A stretch of DNA of 64,000 bases from Nitrobacteraceae bacterium AZCC 2146. GTDB lineage: Bacteria; Pseudomonadota; Alphaproteobacteria; Rhizobiales; Xanthobacteraceae. The stretch lies in NCBI GenBank assembly GCA_036924855.1, contig JBAGRP010000001.1, positions 3,472,001-3,536,000 of the forward strand, read 5' to 3'. The notes under the pieces were generated by a model that was not told the DNA's origin, did not search any database, and saw only the letters and a list, made by a program, of their open reading frames with translations. How positions within the stretch are numbered: the stretch's first letter is position 1; each line of letters starts with the position of its first letter. Position numbers and translations under genes: made by a program. Positions 44,113 through 52,926 of the stretch are shown in pieces.

Positions 44113-44424
44113 CTATTGCGCCGGGACCTGCTGGGCCTTGCCGGCCTGACCGGCGAGAGACGTCTTCGCGGCGGCCGGCTCTATCAACGCATGTCTATCG
44201 AAGCGCGGCGGTATGTGGCGGCCCATTCGTTCAGGTTCCGGTGCAGCGCCTCGTTGCTGTCGGCTCCGAAGAGAACGACCGGGCCGCGTGCGGCCTTCGC
44301 ATGGACGGGCCGCACGCTGGCCCTCCGCGATCAGCGGCTCGATCCACTTCCAGGACATCTGACGGGACTCGGCAGCGCCCGCGGGCGTTTTCGGTCGGGG
44401 CCCGCTGATGGCCCTAAATAGCAT
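44113..44424 (-). pseudogene. Small alpha+beta protein with two compensating frameshifts
   Basis: The minus strand begins MLFRAISGPRPKTPAGAAES, then MSWKWIEPLIAEGQ, with AAGGA five bases before the ATG at 44424. The natural continuation VHAKAARGPVVLFGADSNEA then LHRNLNEW appears in a second frame. The ending FDRHALIEPAAAKTSLAGQA returns to the first frame, stopping at 44113. Joined, this is a protein of about 100 residues resembling small muconolactone-isomerase-like or DUF3303-like proteins; I am not sure of the family. Two opposite one-base shifts indicate decay or sequence error. It lies between the MaoC gene and an MFS gene. Confidence 0.55.
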
Positions 44425-44544
44425 GTCGTTCCTTCCCGTCCGCTTTAGCCGCGAGTATCCCGGCGAGCGCTCCGCGCTTTCAAGCATCATGGCGTATAAA
44501 GCTTCCGGAGCGGCGAAGCGCGCTTCACGCGAGGGGTCGGTCCA

Positions 44545-45741
44545 ATGACGCGTTCTTCGGCTTCGCCCGGCTATACCGCGAGCTTCTGGGTGGCCGCAGG
44601 CGTGGTCAGCCATACGCTGTGGACGAGCGCTGCGCCGGCGGTGACCTATCCTCTCTATGCCGCCGAATGGCATCTGAGTTTCGCGACGACGACTGCTATC
44701 TTTTCGGTCTATCCGATCGTCGTCGTCGCCGTCCTCGTTTTTCTCGGAGACGTCTCCGACTATATCGGCCGGCGGGAGACAATGCTCCTCGGGCTCGCCG
44801 CCTCACTCATCGGCGTACTGCTTTTCGCTATCGCGCCGAGCGTGCCGTGGCTATTCGCGGGCCGGATATGGATGGGGATCGGCGTCGGACTGTCAGCGAG
44901 CCCCGCGACCGCCGCAGTCGTCGAATTCAGTCCTGCCGGGCAACTTCATCGGGCGAACTTCATCACTGCGGCAGCGCAGGCGGTCGGGTTCGGGGCCGCG
45001 ACTCTCATCGGCGGCGCGCTCGTCCAGTACGCGCCTTTCCCAACGCGCCTGAACTTCTGGGTACTCTTCGCATACATCGCGCTGCTTCTGGTCGGAACTT
45101 GGCTGATGCCGCGGCAGTCTTCGGTCCTGGCGTCTGGACGATGGAGCCCTCGGCTGCCGTTCGTGCCGCCCGGCATCCGTACCGTCTTTGCGGCTTCCGC
45201 TGCAGCGGCCGCAGCGGGCTACACGATCGGGTCCCTGATCTTGTCGCTGGGGGCCCAGACGGCGCATGACCTGATCGGGTCATCCAATGCGCTTGTCAAC
45301 GGGGCCGCGATCTCTCTATTCGCGGTCTCGTCCGGAGCGTTCGGCCTCCAGGCGAAGCGATTGCCGGCAACGGCCGCCGTCATCGTGGGCGGCATCGTGA
45401 CCGCCTTGTCCATGTCTTTGCTCACGTTCGCGACAGCGATGCATTCACTCGCGATGTTCCTGACCGCCATAGCAGTCTCTGGCGTTGCCTACAGCCTGAC
45501 GTTCATGGGCGGCCTCACGCTGATCAACGCCGCTGCGCCGGACCGGCATCGGGCGGCTTCGCTGTCCGCCTTCTATCTCGTCGCTTACTTCGTCCAGGGA
45601 GCCGTCGCGTTCCTCTTGGGATTGGTCGCAAATGCTTGGGGGCTGCGCGTTGCAATCGACTTCGGTGCGGCCGCTATCGCGGCCATCAGCATCGCAGCGA
45701 TCGCTCTCGTCGTCATCGGGCGGCCCTCTCCAGACGAATGA
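44545..45741 (+). CDS. MFS transporter (paralogue of the 62406 gene)
   Basis: This twelve-helix MFS carrier of 398 residues has the A-motif equivalent GDVSDYIGRRETMLLGL between helices 2 and 3 and GIGVGLSASPATAAVVEF in helix 4. The start SHTLWTSAAPAVTYPLYAAE is almost repeated in the MFS protein at 62406. The family is broadly drug/metabolite exporter-like; the cargo is unknown. It stands just after the divergent small frameshifted gene. The other paralogue is coupled with a NIPSNAP gene. Confidence 0.85.
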   Translation: MTRSSASPGYTASFWVAAGVVSHTLWTSAAPAVTYPLYAAEWHLSFATTTAIFSVYPIVVVAVLVFLGDVSDYIGRRETMLLGLAASLIGVLLFAIAPSVPWLFAGRIWMGIGVGLSASPATAAVVEFSPAGQLHRANFITAAAQAVGFGAATLIGGALVQYAPFPTRLNFWVLFAYIALLLVGTWLMPRQSSVLASGRWSPRLPFVPPGIRTVFAASAAAAAAGYTIGSLILSLGAQTAHDLIGSSNALVNGAAISLFAVSSGAFGLQAKRLPATAAVIVGGIVTALSMSLLTFATAMHSLAMFLTAIAVSGVAYSLTFMGGLTLINAAAPDRHRAASLSAFYLVAYFVQGAVAFLLGLVANAWGLRVAIDFGAAAIAAISIAAIALVVIGRPSPDE

Positions 45742-45869
45742 CCAAGGGCGGGAAGCCCGCGCATTCTAACACAGGCCACCAACCCGATCGGAGAACATGA
45801 TGAACAACCCGCGATGTTCACTTCATACCCAGTGAAATTTGATTCTGTATGAGCCCCTAGAGCTAAGCA

Positions 45870-46361
45870 ATGGCGATGTCTGTTCTTTCCGACCTTCGAT
45901 TTCACAATGAGGAAGCGGCCCTCGATTACATCGAAAAGCAGCTTTGGCCCAACGGTCCCGTATGTCCGCATTGCGGAACCAGCGGCGACAGGATCGGCCG
46001 CCTCAAGGGCAAGACCACTCGGGTTGGCCTGCGCAAGTGCTATGTCTGCCGTAAGCCGTTCTCGGTGCGGATTGGTACGATTTTCGAGAACAGCCACCTT
46101 CCCCTGCGGCTCTGGCTACAGGCCATCCACCTGCTTTGCAGCAGCAAGAAAGGCATCTCTACCCGCCAGCTTCAGCAGGCCCTTGGGTGCGGCATGAAAA
46201 CCGCGTGGCACCTTGGCCATCGCATCCGCTTCGCTATGGCCCCCGGGAGGGTTGACCATCTGAGCGGCGCTGGCAAGACGGTCGAAGCCGACGAAACTGC
46301 CATTAAATTCTCGCAAGACCAAGTGCGGGTCCCTATCATAGGAAGCGAAAGGGTACCGTGA
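45870..46361 (+). mobile_element. IS1595-family (ISXO2-like) transposase, 3'-truncated
   Basis: The protein starts with the IS1595 zinc-ribbon (CPHCGTSGDRIG ... CYVCRKPFSVRIGTIFENS), then the helical region (QLQQALGCGMKTAWHLGHRI), and the first acidic residue of the DDE domain in TVEADET. After that the normal remaining 130 or so residues are missing. The frame runs into 20 unrelated residues and stops at 46361. No terminal inverted repeats are recognisable. The element is inactive unless complemented in trans. Confidence 0.82.
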
Positions 46362-46392
46362 TGGGCTCGAGCGCGGCGGAAACATCCGCTGA

Positions 46393-46569
46393 ATGACGGT
46401 CGACCCTGGATCTAAGGAAGCCGGGAAGGCCCTAGGTCACGACAACCCGGGGCAGTCCAAGCGCTTCATTGACGCTGCACGGGAAGCTGAGACCTATGAG
46501 ACCGAGAAAGGTGCCGAACACGCCTTTAAAGCCGTCGCGGTCAATTCCAAGCGGTGGTCAACAAAATGA
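46393..46569 (+). CDS. Small hypothetical protein next to the IS remnant
   Basis: This 58-residue frame starts MTVDPGSKEAGKALGHDNPG and continues QSKRFIDAAREAETYETEKG. The NPGQSKRFIDxAREAE pattern is like short proteins I associate with alphaproteobacterial genomes, of unknown function. There is no strong ribosome-binding site. It immediately follows the truncated transposase, so the IS end may have been lost together with this gene's upstream DNA. Confidence 0.45.
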   Translation: MTVDPGSKEAGKALGHDNPGQSKRFIDAAREAETYETEKGAEHAFKAVAVNSKRWSTK

Positions 46570-46924
46570 GGCGGACGGTTGTTGTTTGGGACGATCGGGT
46601 CGAAATCGACGTCCACCAAAAATCAAAAACCGTCTAGACTGCGACGGGGAGAGACAAGGCGAACGCCACTAAGGCAAAGAATCGAATCCCGCCGACGCCG
46701 TTTCGTACGATCCACGGCTATCTCGCATTGCTCGCTTCGCGCGTAGACGAATGCTGAGGCTGCGACGAATGCGTTCTGTCCCAAGAAGCCGATTTCGACG
46801 GCGGAAAGATCATGTCGCGATCTTCGGCCCGTTCAAGAGCGCGCCGGGTACGCTCACGTGGTAAGCCAGTTCGCGCCGCGATCCTTCTTCAATGCACGCG
46901 CCCTGAAATTGGCTACGCCGACCG
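46570..46924. other. Intergenic, no gene seen
   Basis: There are no convincing frames, repeats or RNA features. A 30-residue plus-strand piece ending near 46760 is too short to interpret. Confidence 0.35.
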
Positions 46925-48175
46925 TCACATCTTAACAAGCGAACAGCCGCCCTGGTCGATCGGCCGAAATGCGGACTCGGCCACAATGGTCGAGCGCAGC
47001 GCGAATATATCGCCCCTGTACTTGCTTTCGGCGGGCGACTTCACCGTGAACAAGTAGGCTGGATGAATTTTGCGGCCGTCGTCGCGGATGCTACCTACAC
47101 CGAAGCAATCGTCGTCCGTCGGCATTTTCTTCATCAGTTGGACGACCTCGCGTCCCGATGCCTTGGCGCGCTGCACTCCCAATTCCTTCACTGCCTTGAG
47201 ATAGTGCACGACGCCGGAATAATTGCCGGTGTGATTCATGTTAGGGAGCAGCCCTTCGGGAGCGACCGGCTGCAGACGCTTGGCGAAGGCGCGTGTGCGG
47301 TCGTTGAGGTCCCAATAGAACGTCTCGGTCAGAGAAAGTCCCTTTGCGGCGGGCAACCCCATTCCGACGATGTCGTTGATGAAGCCCCCCATCGATGCGA
47401 GCTTGATGCCGGCATCTTCGATGCCGAACTCTTGGGCCTGCTTGACGGCTCCGATCAGATCGCTGCCTCCGTTTGCAAAGGCGATCACGTCTGGTTTGGC
47501 GGCCTGGGCCTGAAGCAAGAACGAGGAGAAGTCCGACGTTCCGATCGGATGGGCGACTGATCCGACGACCTGACCGCCAGCGGCCTCAATGAAACGCGTC
47601 GCGTCGGCCTGCAATATTTTGCCAAGCGAATAGTCGACCGTTACGAAGAACCACTTCTTATTGCCGAGATTGGTCATCGCGGTCGCCGTGGAGTGCGACA
47701 GACACCATGTGTCCCATCCCCAATGAAGTAGATGCGGGCTGCAGCCCTTCCCTGTCAGGTCCGAGCTTCCCGCCGACGTCACGATGGCGACCTTGTCCTT
47801 GCCTTCGAGCAAGGTCCGCGCCCCGGCGGCGACAGCGCTGTTTCCGACGTCCGTGATGACGTCGACGCCCTGCCGGTCGAACCACTCCCGAATGATGCCG
47901 ACCCCGATGTCGGCCTTGTTTTGATGATCTGCCGAAATGACTTCGACCTTGATATCGGGATTTTGCTGCATGAATTCCGACGCAGCGAGCTTGGCGCAGG
48001 CGACGCTGCCCGGTCCTTGGACGTCCCGATAGACGCCAGACAGATCGGTGATGACGCCGATTTTGATGATAGCCGGGGATTGGCCGAAGGATTTCCGGAC
48101 GGGGAAAGCCGCGATCGGTAGTCCAGCGGCGAAGGCGGCGCCAGCCATCAAGAAGCCACGACGGTTGAACGTCAT
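46925..48175 (-). CDS. Branched-chain-type ABC transporter binding protein (Tat signal), orphan
   Basis: This periplasmic binding protein of 416 residues has a twin-arginine-type signal (NRRGFLMAGAAFAAGLPIAA). The mature domain begins IKIGVITDLSGVYRDVQGPG and contains the Leu/Ile/Val-binding fold (SADHQNKADIGVGIIREWFD; TAMTNLGNKKWFFVTVDYSL; IGTSDFSSFLLQAQ), ending CSLVKM. GGAGG lies near the ATG at 48175. No permease or ATPase genes accompany it, unlike the 35531 protein. It may supply a shared transporter or serve as a sensor-type binding protein. The gene at 63852 has the same type of C-terminus. Confidence 0.88.
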   Translation of the reverse strand: MTFNRRGFLMAGAAFAAGLPIAAFPVRKSFGQSPAIIKIGVITDLSGVYRDVQGPGSVACAKLAASEFMQQNPDIKVEVISADHQNKADIGVGIIREWFDRQGVDVITDVGNSAVAAGARTLLEGKDKVAIVTSAGSSDLTGKGCSPHLLHWGWDTWCLSHSTATAMTNLGNKKWFFVTVDYSLGKILQADATRFIEAAGGQVVGSVAHPIGTSDFSSFLLQAQAAKPDVIAFANGGSDLIGAVKQAQEFGIEDAGIKLASMGGFINDIVGMGLPAAKGLSLTETFYWDLNDRTRAFAKRLQPVAPEGLLPNMNHTGNYSGVVHYLKAVKELGVQRAKASGREVVQLMKKMPTDDDCFGVGSIRDDGRKIHPAYLFTVKSPAESKYRGDIFALRSTIVAESAFRPIDQGGCSLVKM

Positions 48176-48445
48176 CGATCAATCCTCCCTATGAGCCATC
48201 TTGGCGGCTTCATTCATTTACGCGGCAACAGGAGTCGCCCCAGCGGGATATTGGCCACATTGGAAGATCGCGCCAGCGGGTCGGCGCCCCTCCCAGGCAA
48301 AATCACATTCGTGATATGGATGTCGGGGCAGCAGCAGGCTCCGACCGACCACTAGAACCTCGGGAATCGCGCGAATGATGCGCTTGCGGCCATTTGCCCG
48401 CCTGAACCTCGACGGCGATAACGCCGTATCTTGCTGGAGAACACG

Positions 48446-49261
48446 TTGTCCAAGTCGAACTTCTGGTCCTCGATCGAGACTGCCAAGGATGTCGAGAGCA
48501 AACTCCCCGCCGCCGTCAAATCTGCCGCCCGCACGTTGCGGGTGATCGAATTTTTCGTCGAGGTGCGGCGCCGGGCGCGCGCAAACGAGATCGCCGACCG
48601 CCTCGGCCTGCCGCAATCGTCCGCGTCAGCGCTGCTCAACAGCATGGTGCGTCTCGGCTACCTCGATTTTGACTACGCCACGCACACCTTCCAACCAACG
48701 CTGCGCGTCGCGATGCTGGGCGCTTGGCTCGAAGACGGGCCGTTTCGCGACGGGTCGATGGTCAGCATGATCGAAGGCCTTGCGAACGAGACCGGCCACG
48801 CGGTCAGCCTCTCGACCCGGAACGACATCCACGTCCGCTACATGTACACGATACAATCACGCGATCCGGCCGTCGCCCGCATCACGCTCGCCATCCGGCG
48901 CTATGCAGTGTGGAGCGCATCGGGGATGGCCCTCCTCGCCAGTAAACCTCAAGGGGACGTGAAGGCGCTGATCCGGAGGACCCGGGCCGAGGACGATCCA
49001 TTCGTTAGGCAGATAAAGGCCGCGCAAGTCCTCGAGCGCCTTGATGAGGCGACGAGGCAGGGCTACTCGTTCTCGCGCGGCCTGGTGACGCAAGGTGCCG
49101 GATCGATAGCGATGAAGTTACCCTCTTCCCTCACGGGCGATCACGAAGAGATCGCGCTGTCCGTCGCCGGCGACCTTGAGAAACTAACGAACGCCGAGAC
49201 AAAGATCGTCACCTTGATCCGCGACGCTGTCGCCGCGCTCGAAACCAAGCACGCACGTTGA
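48446..49261 (+). CDS. IclR-family transcriptional regulator
   Basis: This IclR protein of 271 residues has the winged HTH RTLRVIEFFVEVRRRARANE, IADRLGLPQSSASALLNSM and effector domain (DIHVRYMYTIQSRDPAVARI; GYSFSRGLVTQGAGSIAMKL). Neither of two TTG candidates is perfect; the one at 48446 has GGAG six bases upstream and is preferred over 48431. The gene is divergent from the orphan binding protein, whose gene it may regulate, and it ends in a clear hairpin terminator. Confidence 0.85.
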   Translation: MSKSNFWSSIETAKDVESKLPAAVKSAARTLRVIEFFVEVRRRARANEIADRLGLPQSSASALLNSMVRLGYLDFDYATHTFQPTLRVAMLGAWLEDGPFRDGSMVSMIEGLANETGHAVSLSTRNDIHVRYMYTIQSRDPAVARITLAIRRYAVWSASGMALLASKPQGDVKALIRRTRAEDDPFVRQIKAAQVLERLDEATRQGYSFSRGLVTQGAGSIAMKLPSSLTGDHEEIALSVAGDLEKLTNAETKIVTLIRDAVAALETKHAR

Positions 49262-49282
49262 CAGGCGACGTGCTTGGTTTTT
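49242..49282 (+). terminator. Factor-independent terminator of the IclR gene
   Basis: A perfect 12-base inverted repeat, AAACCAAGCACG/CGTGCTTGGTTT, overlaps the end of the IclR coding region and is followed by a run of T (five in 49278-49282). The stop codon TGA lies in the loop. It also separates the converging SDR gene. Confidence 0.8.
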
Positions 49283-49290
49283 CGGCTTGG

Positions 49291-50070
49291 TCAGGCGAGC
49301 AGCCCGCCATCGACCGGCATCGCGATGCCGGTGACGAACGAGGCCTTATCCGACAACAAGAACACGGCAGCCTGAGCGATCTCCTCCGGACGGGCCGCTC
49401 TGCCCATCGGAGTTAACGCGGCCGCCTTCCTGACGAGGGCGTCGACGTCAGCCTCCTTACTGCCGGGCTGGTCCGGACGGTTCACGAATACTCGTAACAT
49501 GGGCGTGTCAATTGGACCGGGGCAGATAGCGTTCACGCGGATTCCCTGGCTCGCGTAACGCTTCGCGAGACTGCGAGCGAGACCGATGACGCCCGCCTTT
49601 GCGGCGGAGTACGTCGGGCTCCACGGCGATCCGGAAAGACCGGAAGTTGACGAAGTGAAGAGAATACTGCCGCCCCCCCGCGCCTTCATTTGCGGCAGCG
49701 CCGCGATAGTGGTGAGGAGTTGGGAGCGAAGGTTTAGATCGATCGTCAACTCCCAACCCGCCATCTCCAGATCTTCGATCGCCGACGGCCCTGGAACACC
49801 TAAGTGATTCCAGAGGAGATCGAGACCGCCGAATTCCTTCACGGTCGTGGCGACGATATCGCGGGCCATACCGTCATCCCGCAGATCGCCTCCGATCGCG
49901 AGCGCGCGACCACCCGCCTTCCGGATTTCGTCCGCGACAGCTTCAGCGCCCGCTTCGTTCTGGTCGACTACGCACACCGCCGCACCCTTGCCGGCCAAAA
50001 GCAGCGAGCCAGCCCTTCCAGTGCCTGACGCCGCAGCGGTGACAATTGCGATTTTGCCCTGCATTCCCAT
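49291..50070 (-). CDS. Classical SDR oxidoreductase
   Basis: This SDR of 259 residues has cofactor loop TAAASGTGRAGS, NHLG where NNAG is usual, catalytic Ser in FTSSTSGLSG and YSAAK, and C-terminal MPVDGG. An Asp after strand 2 (VCVVDQNEAG) suggests NAD. AGGGA precedes the ATG at 50070 (MGMQGKIAIV). The longer frame to 50364 is rejected because it has no Rossmann continuation. The gene converges on the IclR gene. It likely oxidises a hydroxyl group of an unknown alcohol or hydroxyacyl compound. Confidence 0.88.
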   Translation of the reverse strand: MGMQGKIAIVTAAASGTGRAGSLLLAGKGAAVCVVDQNEAGAEAVADEIRKAGGRALAIGGDLRDDGMARDIVATTVKEFGGLDLLWNHLGVPGPSAIEDLEMAGWELTIDLNLRSQLLTTIAALPQMKARGGGSILFTSSTSGLSGSPWSPTYSAAKAGVIGLARSLAKRYASQGIRVNAICPGPIDTPMLRVFVNRPDQPGSKEADVDALVRKAAALTPMGRAARPEEIAQAAVFLLSDKASFVTGIAMPVDGGLLA

Positions 50071-50423
50071 CCCAATTTCCCTTTTTCCGGATCCGAGCGC
50101 CTTCGTTTGGGGGCGCCGGTAGAAGCCTTCAAGGCGATAGTGTCCTCGCGTACACAATCGTGAGTAGTCCGGATGAGGTCGCGTCACAAGCCGCCAAAAA
50201 TCAGATATGTGATTTGTCGAGTGGATTAACCGGCACTCGCTGCCGACGTGCTTGAGAGGCACAGGGCCGTTGAAAATAGCGGTCGCGACAAAAGAAAATG
50301 CCTTCCGCGTCCAGTAGTCTGGCGCATGCAATCTCTGCCGACGGCGGGTACGCCCGTCAGGCATTCGTTAACCGCGCGCTGCTATTTTTAGATCGCTGCG
50401 GATTAGTTCAGCGTACCGCACGC
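50071..50423. other. Intergenic region between SDR and hypothetical gene
   Basis: It contains the SDR promoter region and upstream frames of the hypothetical protein. No separate gene is visible. Confidence 0.35.
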
Positions 50424-50708
50424 ATGGGAGTGACGGTGCAGAGCGTTGAGACTACGGATGAGATCGAGGCCCGACGTGCGCGACGCGCGCAGTACAGCGG
50501 CCAAATCTCGACGCTTCAGCTCGGTGGCCAGACAGTCGTCGGATTGGTGCGATCCGTCATGAGAGACGCGGGAAGCAGTCCTTCGATATGGACCATCAAG
50601 GTGGTTTTAACGACCGAGCGACGCTCTTCGCCGACCCTTCGCTACAATCCACACACACAACAGTACGCGGACTATACGGGTACGAAATCTGCCGCCGCCA
50701 AGGCATGA
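50424..50708 (+). CDS. Hypothetical protein, unknown family
   Basis: This frame of 94 residues has a well-conserved-looking core: TTDEIEARRARRAQYSGQIS, then TLQLGGQTVVGLVRSVMRD and WTIKVVLTTERR. I recall similar short proteins from rhizobial genomes but no function. The ATG at 50424 is used because the region before it (back to 50298) is compositionally unlike the core. The gene converges with a ribbon-helix-helix gene. Confidence 0.5.
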   Translation: MGVTVQSVETTDEIEARRARRAQYSGQISTLQLGGQTVVGLVRSVMRDAGSSPSIWTIKVVLTTERRSSPTLRYNPHTQQYADYTGTKSAAAKA

Positions 50709-50733
50709 TGCGTCGAAAAAACGCCTTGCGCGA

Positions 50734-50973
50734 TCATTCAGAGGCAGCCGGGACGGTCGAGCGATCACGGAAGAATGCCAGCACGAAAAGACGTATCGCC
50801 GATGACAAATTGCCCTGTTGACGGCACTTGTCGATCTCGGCGACGAGTTCCGACAGCGTCATGTTTCGCTCAGTGGAGACCTCCTTCATGCCGATCCAGA
50901 ACGCTTCTTCAAGGCTCACGCTGGTCTTGTGCCCGGCCACGACGATCGACCGTTTGACAACAGGCGATTTCAT
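50734..50973 (-). CDS. Ribbon-helix-helix domain protein (RHH_4 type)
   Basis: This 79-residue protein contains a ribbon-helix-helix fold: strand RSIVVAGHKTSVSLEEAFW, then helices MKEVSTERNMTLSELVAEID and NLSSAIRLFVLAFFRD. The family (Pfam RHH_4) is common in alphaproteobacteria and may bind DNA as a dimer; its targets are unknown. It is not paired with a toxin gene here. Its start lies 86 bases downstream of the pntB remnant on the same strand, so it may once have been co-transcribed. Confidence 0.75.
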   Translation of the reverse strand: MKSPVVKRSIVVAGHKTSVSLEEAFWIGMKEVSTERNMTLSELVAEIDKCRQQGNLSSAIRLFVLAFFRDRSTVPAASE

Positions 50974-51058
50974 TGCGCCTCCCCGATTCGTTACGTCCTA
51001 ATGGTATTTTTTCTTTTGCAGCATCCTATACGGAGCTGCCCGCTCCGCAATACCGTCG

Positions 51059-51435
51059 TTAGATGCATCCGACGTCCACATGTCCGCGCGTGAGTTCTCC
51101 GACGGCGAGACCGTGCGCGTATTCGCCGACGCCCACCAGCGTGGCCGCAAGGGCGCCGAAGGCATGGCTCAGCGCGATGCGCTGCGGCATCGCAGTCATC
51201 GGCACCCACATGCCGAGAGGATAGCCAGCGATGGCGCCGATCGCAGATCCAATCAGGATCCACTCGTACGAGAGGATGCGCGCATGGAAGAGCGTGGCGG
51301 CGATGGCAACGACCATCCCGAAAGCAGCGAGCTGCATGCCGCGACGTGCGCTGTCAGGCCGTCCTAGGCGCGAAGTGCCGTGATGAACAGGAAGGCCGCG
51401 AAAAGGTACGAAAGCTGGATGAACGTCTCTCTCAT
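51059..51435 (-). pseudogene. pntB: NAD(P) transhydrogenase beta subunit, frameshifted and truncated
   Basis: The start MRETFIQLSYLFAAFLFITA (ATG at 51435) is the PntB N-terminus. It reaches a stop after LRA near 51364, because one base is missing. Another frame resumes exactly: LGRPDSARRGMQLAAFGMVV, then YPLGMWVPMTAMPQRIALSH and AFGALAATLVGVGEYAHG. Coding then stops after about 125 of 470 or so residues. The membrane helices and the NADP-binding domain III are missing. The start overlaps pntAB by four bases, so it was the third gene of the operon. A second pntB elsewhere would be needed for function. Confidence 0.85.
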
Positions 51436-51758
51436 GATTTCGCGACGCCCGCAGCGGTGCCCTCCTTGTTCGCACCACCGGTGCGCTTGAACATCGCCAG
51501 CATGCGGTCGGTGATCAGAAAGCCTCCGACGACGTTCGCCACGGCGCAGGCGACGGCGACGGTGCCGAGGGCGATCGCCAGTACGCACTGTTGATATCCG
51601 GCGAGAACGATGGAGGCGACCAGCGAGATGCCTGAGATGGCGTTGGTGGCCGCCATGAGCGGCGTATGCAGCAACGGCGGAATGCGGCTGATGGTCTGGA
51701 AACCCACGAATCCCGCAAGCAGGAAAACGAAGAGCTGGATGGTAACGGTCGTGGTCAT
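51432..51758 (-). CDS. NAD(P) transhydrogenase subunit alpha part 2 (PntAB)
   Basis: This small membrane subunit of 108 residues has three or four helices: TIQLFVFLLAGFVGFQTISR, VASIVLAGYQQCVLAIALG and VAVACAVANVVGGFLITDRM. In alphaproteobacteria PntA is split so that this piece supplies part of the proton channel. The gene follows pntAA after 14 bases and overlaps the pntB start. Without an intact PntB partner nearby, the complex cannot be completed from this locus. Confidence 0.87.
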   Translation of the reverse strand: MTTTVTIQLFVFLLAGFVGFQTISRIPPLLHTPLMAATNAISGISLVASIVLAGYQQCVLAIALGTVAVACAVANVVGGFLITDRMLAMFKRTGGANKEGTAAGVAKS

Positions 51759-51772
51759 GATGCTCCCTCTGT

Positions 51773-52888
51773 TCAGGCAGCTGCGGACGCGAGCGCGGCA
51801 GCCCGCACGCCGAGCAGCGCGTTGGTGACTTCGTCGTCGGGGCGAAGCCGAAGCCCCGCTTCAGAGTCGATGAGATGGTCGAGCAAAGCGCGGACGTTGC
51901 CGCTGAAGAGACGGCTCGCGTCGGTGGCTACCAGGCTCGGCAGGTTCGTCGGGCCCGCGATCTGGACGCCGCCGACGACGACGATCTCGTCCGCAACGGT
52001 GCGCGAAGTGTTGCCGCCGCTCTCGGCGGCCAGGTCGATGATGACCGTACCGGACCCCATCGAGGCGATGGTCGCGTCGTCGATCAGCAGAGGTGCCGGC
52101 CGGCCCGGGATCTGGGCGCTGGTCACGACGATCTGCATTCCGGACAGGATCGGGCTCAGCGCGTCGCGCAGCGCCGCCTGCTCGTTCTCGGATTGGTCGG
52201 AGGCATATCCGCCCGCGCCTTCCGCCGACGACAACTTGATTTCAGGGAACACGAATTTCGCGCTCAGGCTCTCAACCTGCTCGCGCGCGGCTCCGCGCAC
52301 GTCGAAACCGTACACGACGGCCCCCAAACGCCGCGCCGTCGCGATCGCCTGCAGGCCGGCTACACCGGCGCCCAGAGCGATCATCTTCGCCGGCTTGATG
52401 GTCCCTGCCGCCGCAGTCATCATCGGAAGAATCACGTCGAGCATGCACGCCGCTTGCATCACCGCTGCGTAGCCGGCTACGGAAGCCTGGGAAGAGAGCA
52501 CGTCCATGCTCTGTGCGCGCGTGATGCGCGGCATCCGCTCGAGCGCGAGATGTACGATGCCGCGGGCCTCGAATTCGCTGGCCATATCGGAATTCCTTCC
52601 GGCAAGGGAAATCAGCACGGTGCCAGGATGCAACGCGGCGCTATCGTGGGCCGGTCGCACCGCCAAGACGACGTCGGCCTTCGCGAAGACCGCCGTGAGA
52701 TCGACGATCTCGGCGCCGGCATCCACGTAAGCCTGGTCGGAGAAGCCGGCGGTCGCTCCGGCTCCTCGCTCGACAATGAAGCGCGCCTTCGACTTCAGCA
52801 GGTGAACATCGGACGGAACCATGGCGGCCCGCCGCTCGCGAGGCTCGCGCTCGGCCAATACCGCGATCGTCGTCGTTGGTTCGCTCAT
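51773..52888 (-). CDS. NAD(P) transhydrogenase subunit alpha part 1 (PntAA)
   Basis: This NAD(H)-binding domain I of the proton-translocating transhydrogenase has 371 residues. It has alanine-dehydrogenase-like halves (AEREPRERRAAMVPSDVHLL), the Rossmann loop ALGAGVAGLQAIATARRLGA, the RGAAREQVESL region, and the mobile loop/NAD site VVVTSAQIPGRPAPLLIDDA. GGAGA lies before the ATG at 52888. The enzyme makes NADPH from NADH using the proton gradient. EgtD ends 38 bases upstream on the same strand, so a redox-themed operon is likely. Confidence 0.9.
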   Translation of the reverse strand: MSEPTTTIAVLAEREPRERRAAMVPSDVHLLKSKARFIVERGAGATAGFSDQAYVDAGAEIVDLTAVFAKADVVLAVRPAHDSAALHPGTVLISLAGRNSDMASEFEARGIVHLALERMPRITRAQSMDVLSSQASVAGYAAVMQAACMLDVILPMMTAAAGTIKPAKMIALGAGVAGLQAIATARRLGAVVYGFDVRGAAREQVESLSAKFVFPEIKLSSAEGAGGYASDQSENEQAALRDALSPILSGMQIVVTSAQIPGRPAPLLIDDATIASMGSGTVIIDLAAESGGNTSRTVADEIVVVGGVQIAGPTNLPSLVATDASRLFSGNVRALLDHLIDSEAGLRLRPDDEVTNALLGVRAAALASAAA

Positions 52889-52926
52889 CAGTTCTCTCCG
52901 CCCAATGCGACAGTAATGGATTTGAA

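Noticed and set aside
44062..44421. A 119-codon plus-strand frame overlapping the MaoC stop codon (TGATG)
   Set aside because: Although the overlap looks like translational coupling, the product is Arg/Pro/Gly-rich and shows no fold, while the opposite strand carries a recognisable, if frameshifted, protein.
50298..50423. Upstream extension of the hypothetical gene at 50424
   Set aside because: The added 42 residues differ in composition from the core and the ATG at 50298 has no good ribosome-binding site.
50734..50973. Toxin-antitoxin pair around the ribbon-helix-helix gene
   Set aside because: There is no adjacent toxin-like gene on the same strand; the neighbours are the pntB remnant and a convergent hypothetical gene.
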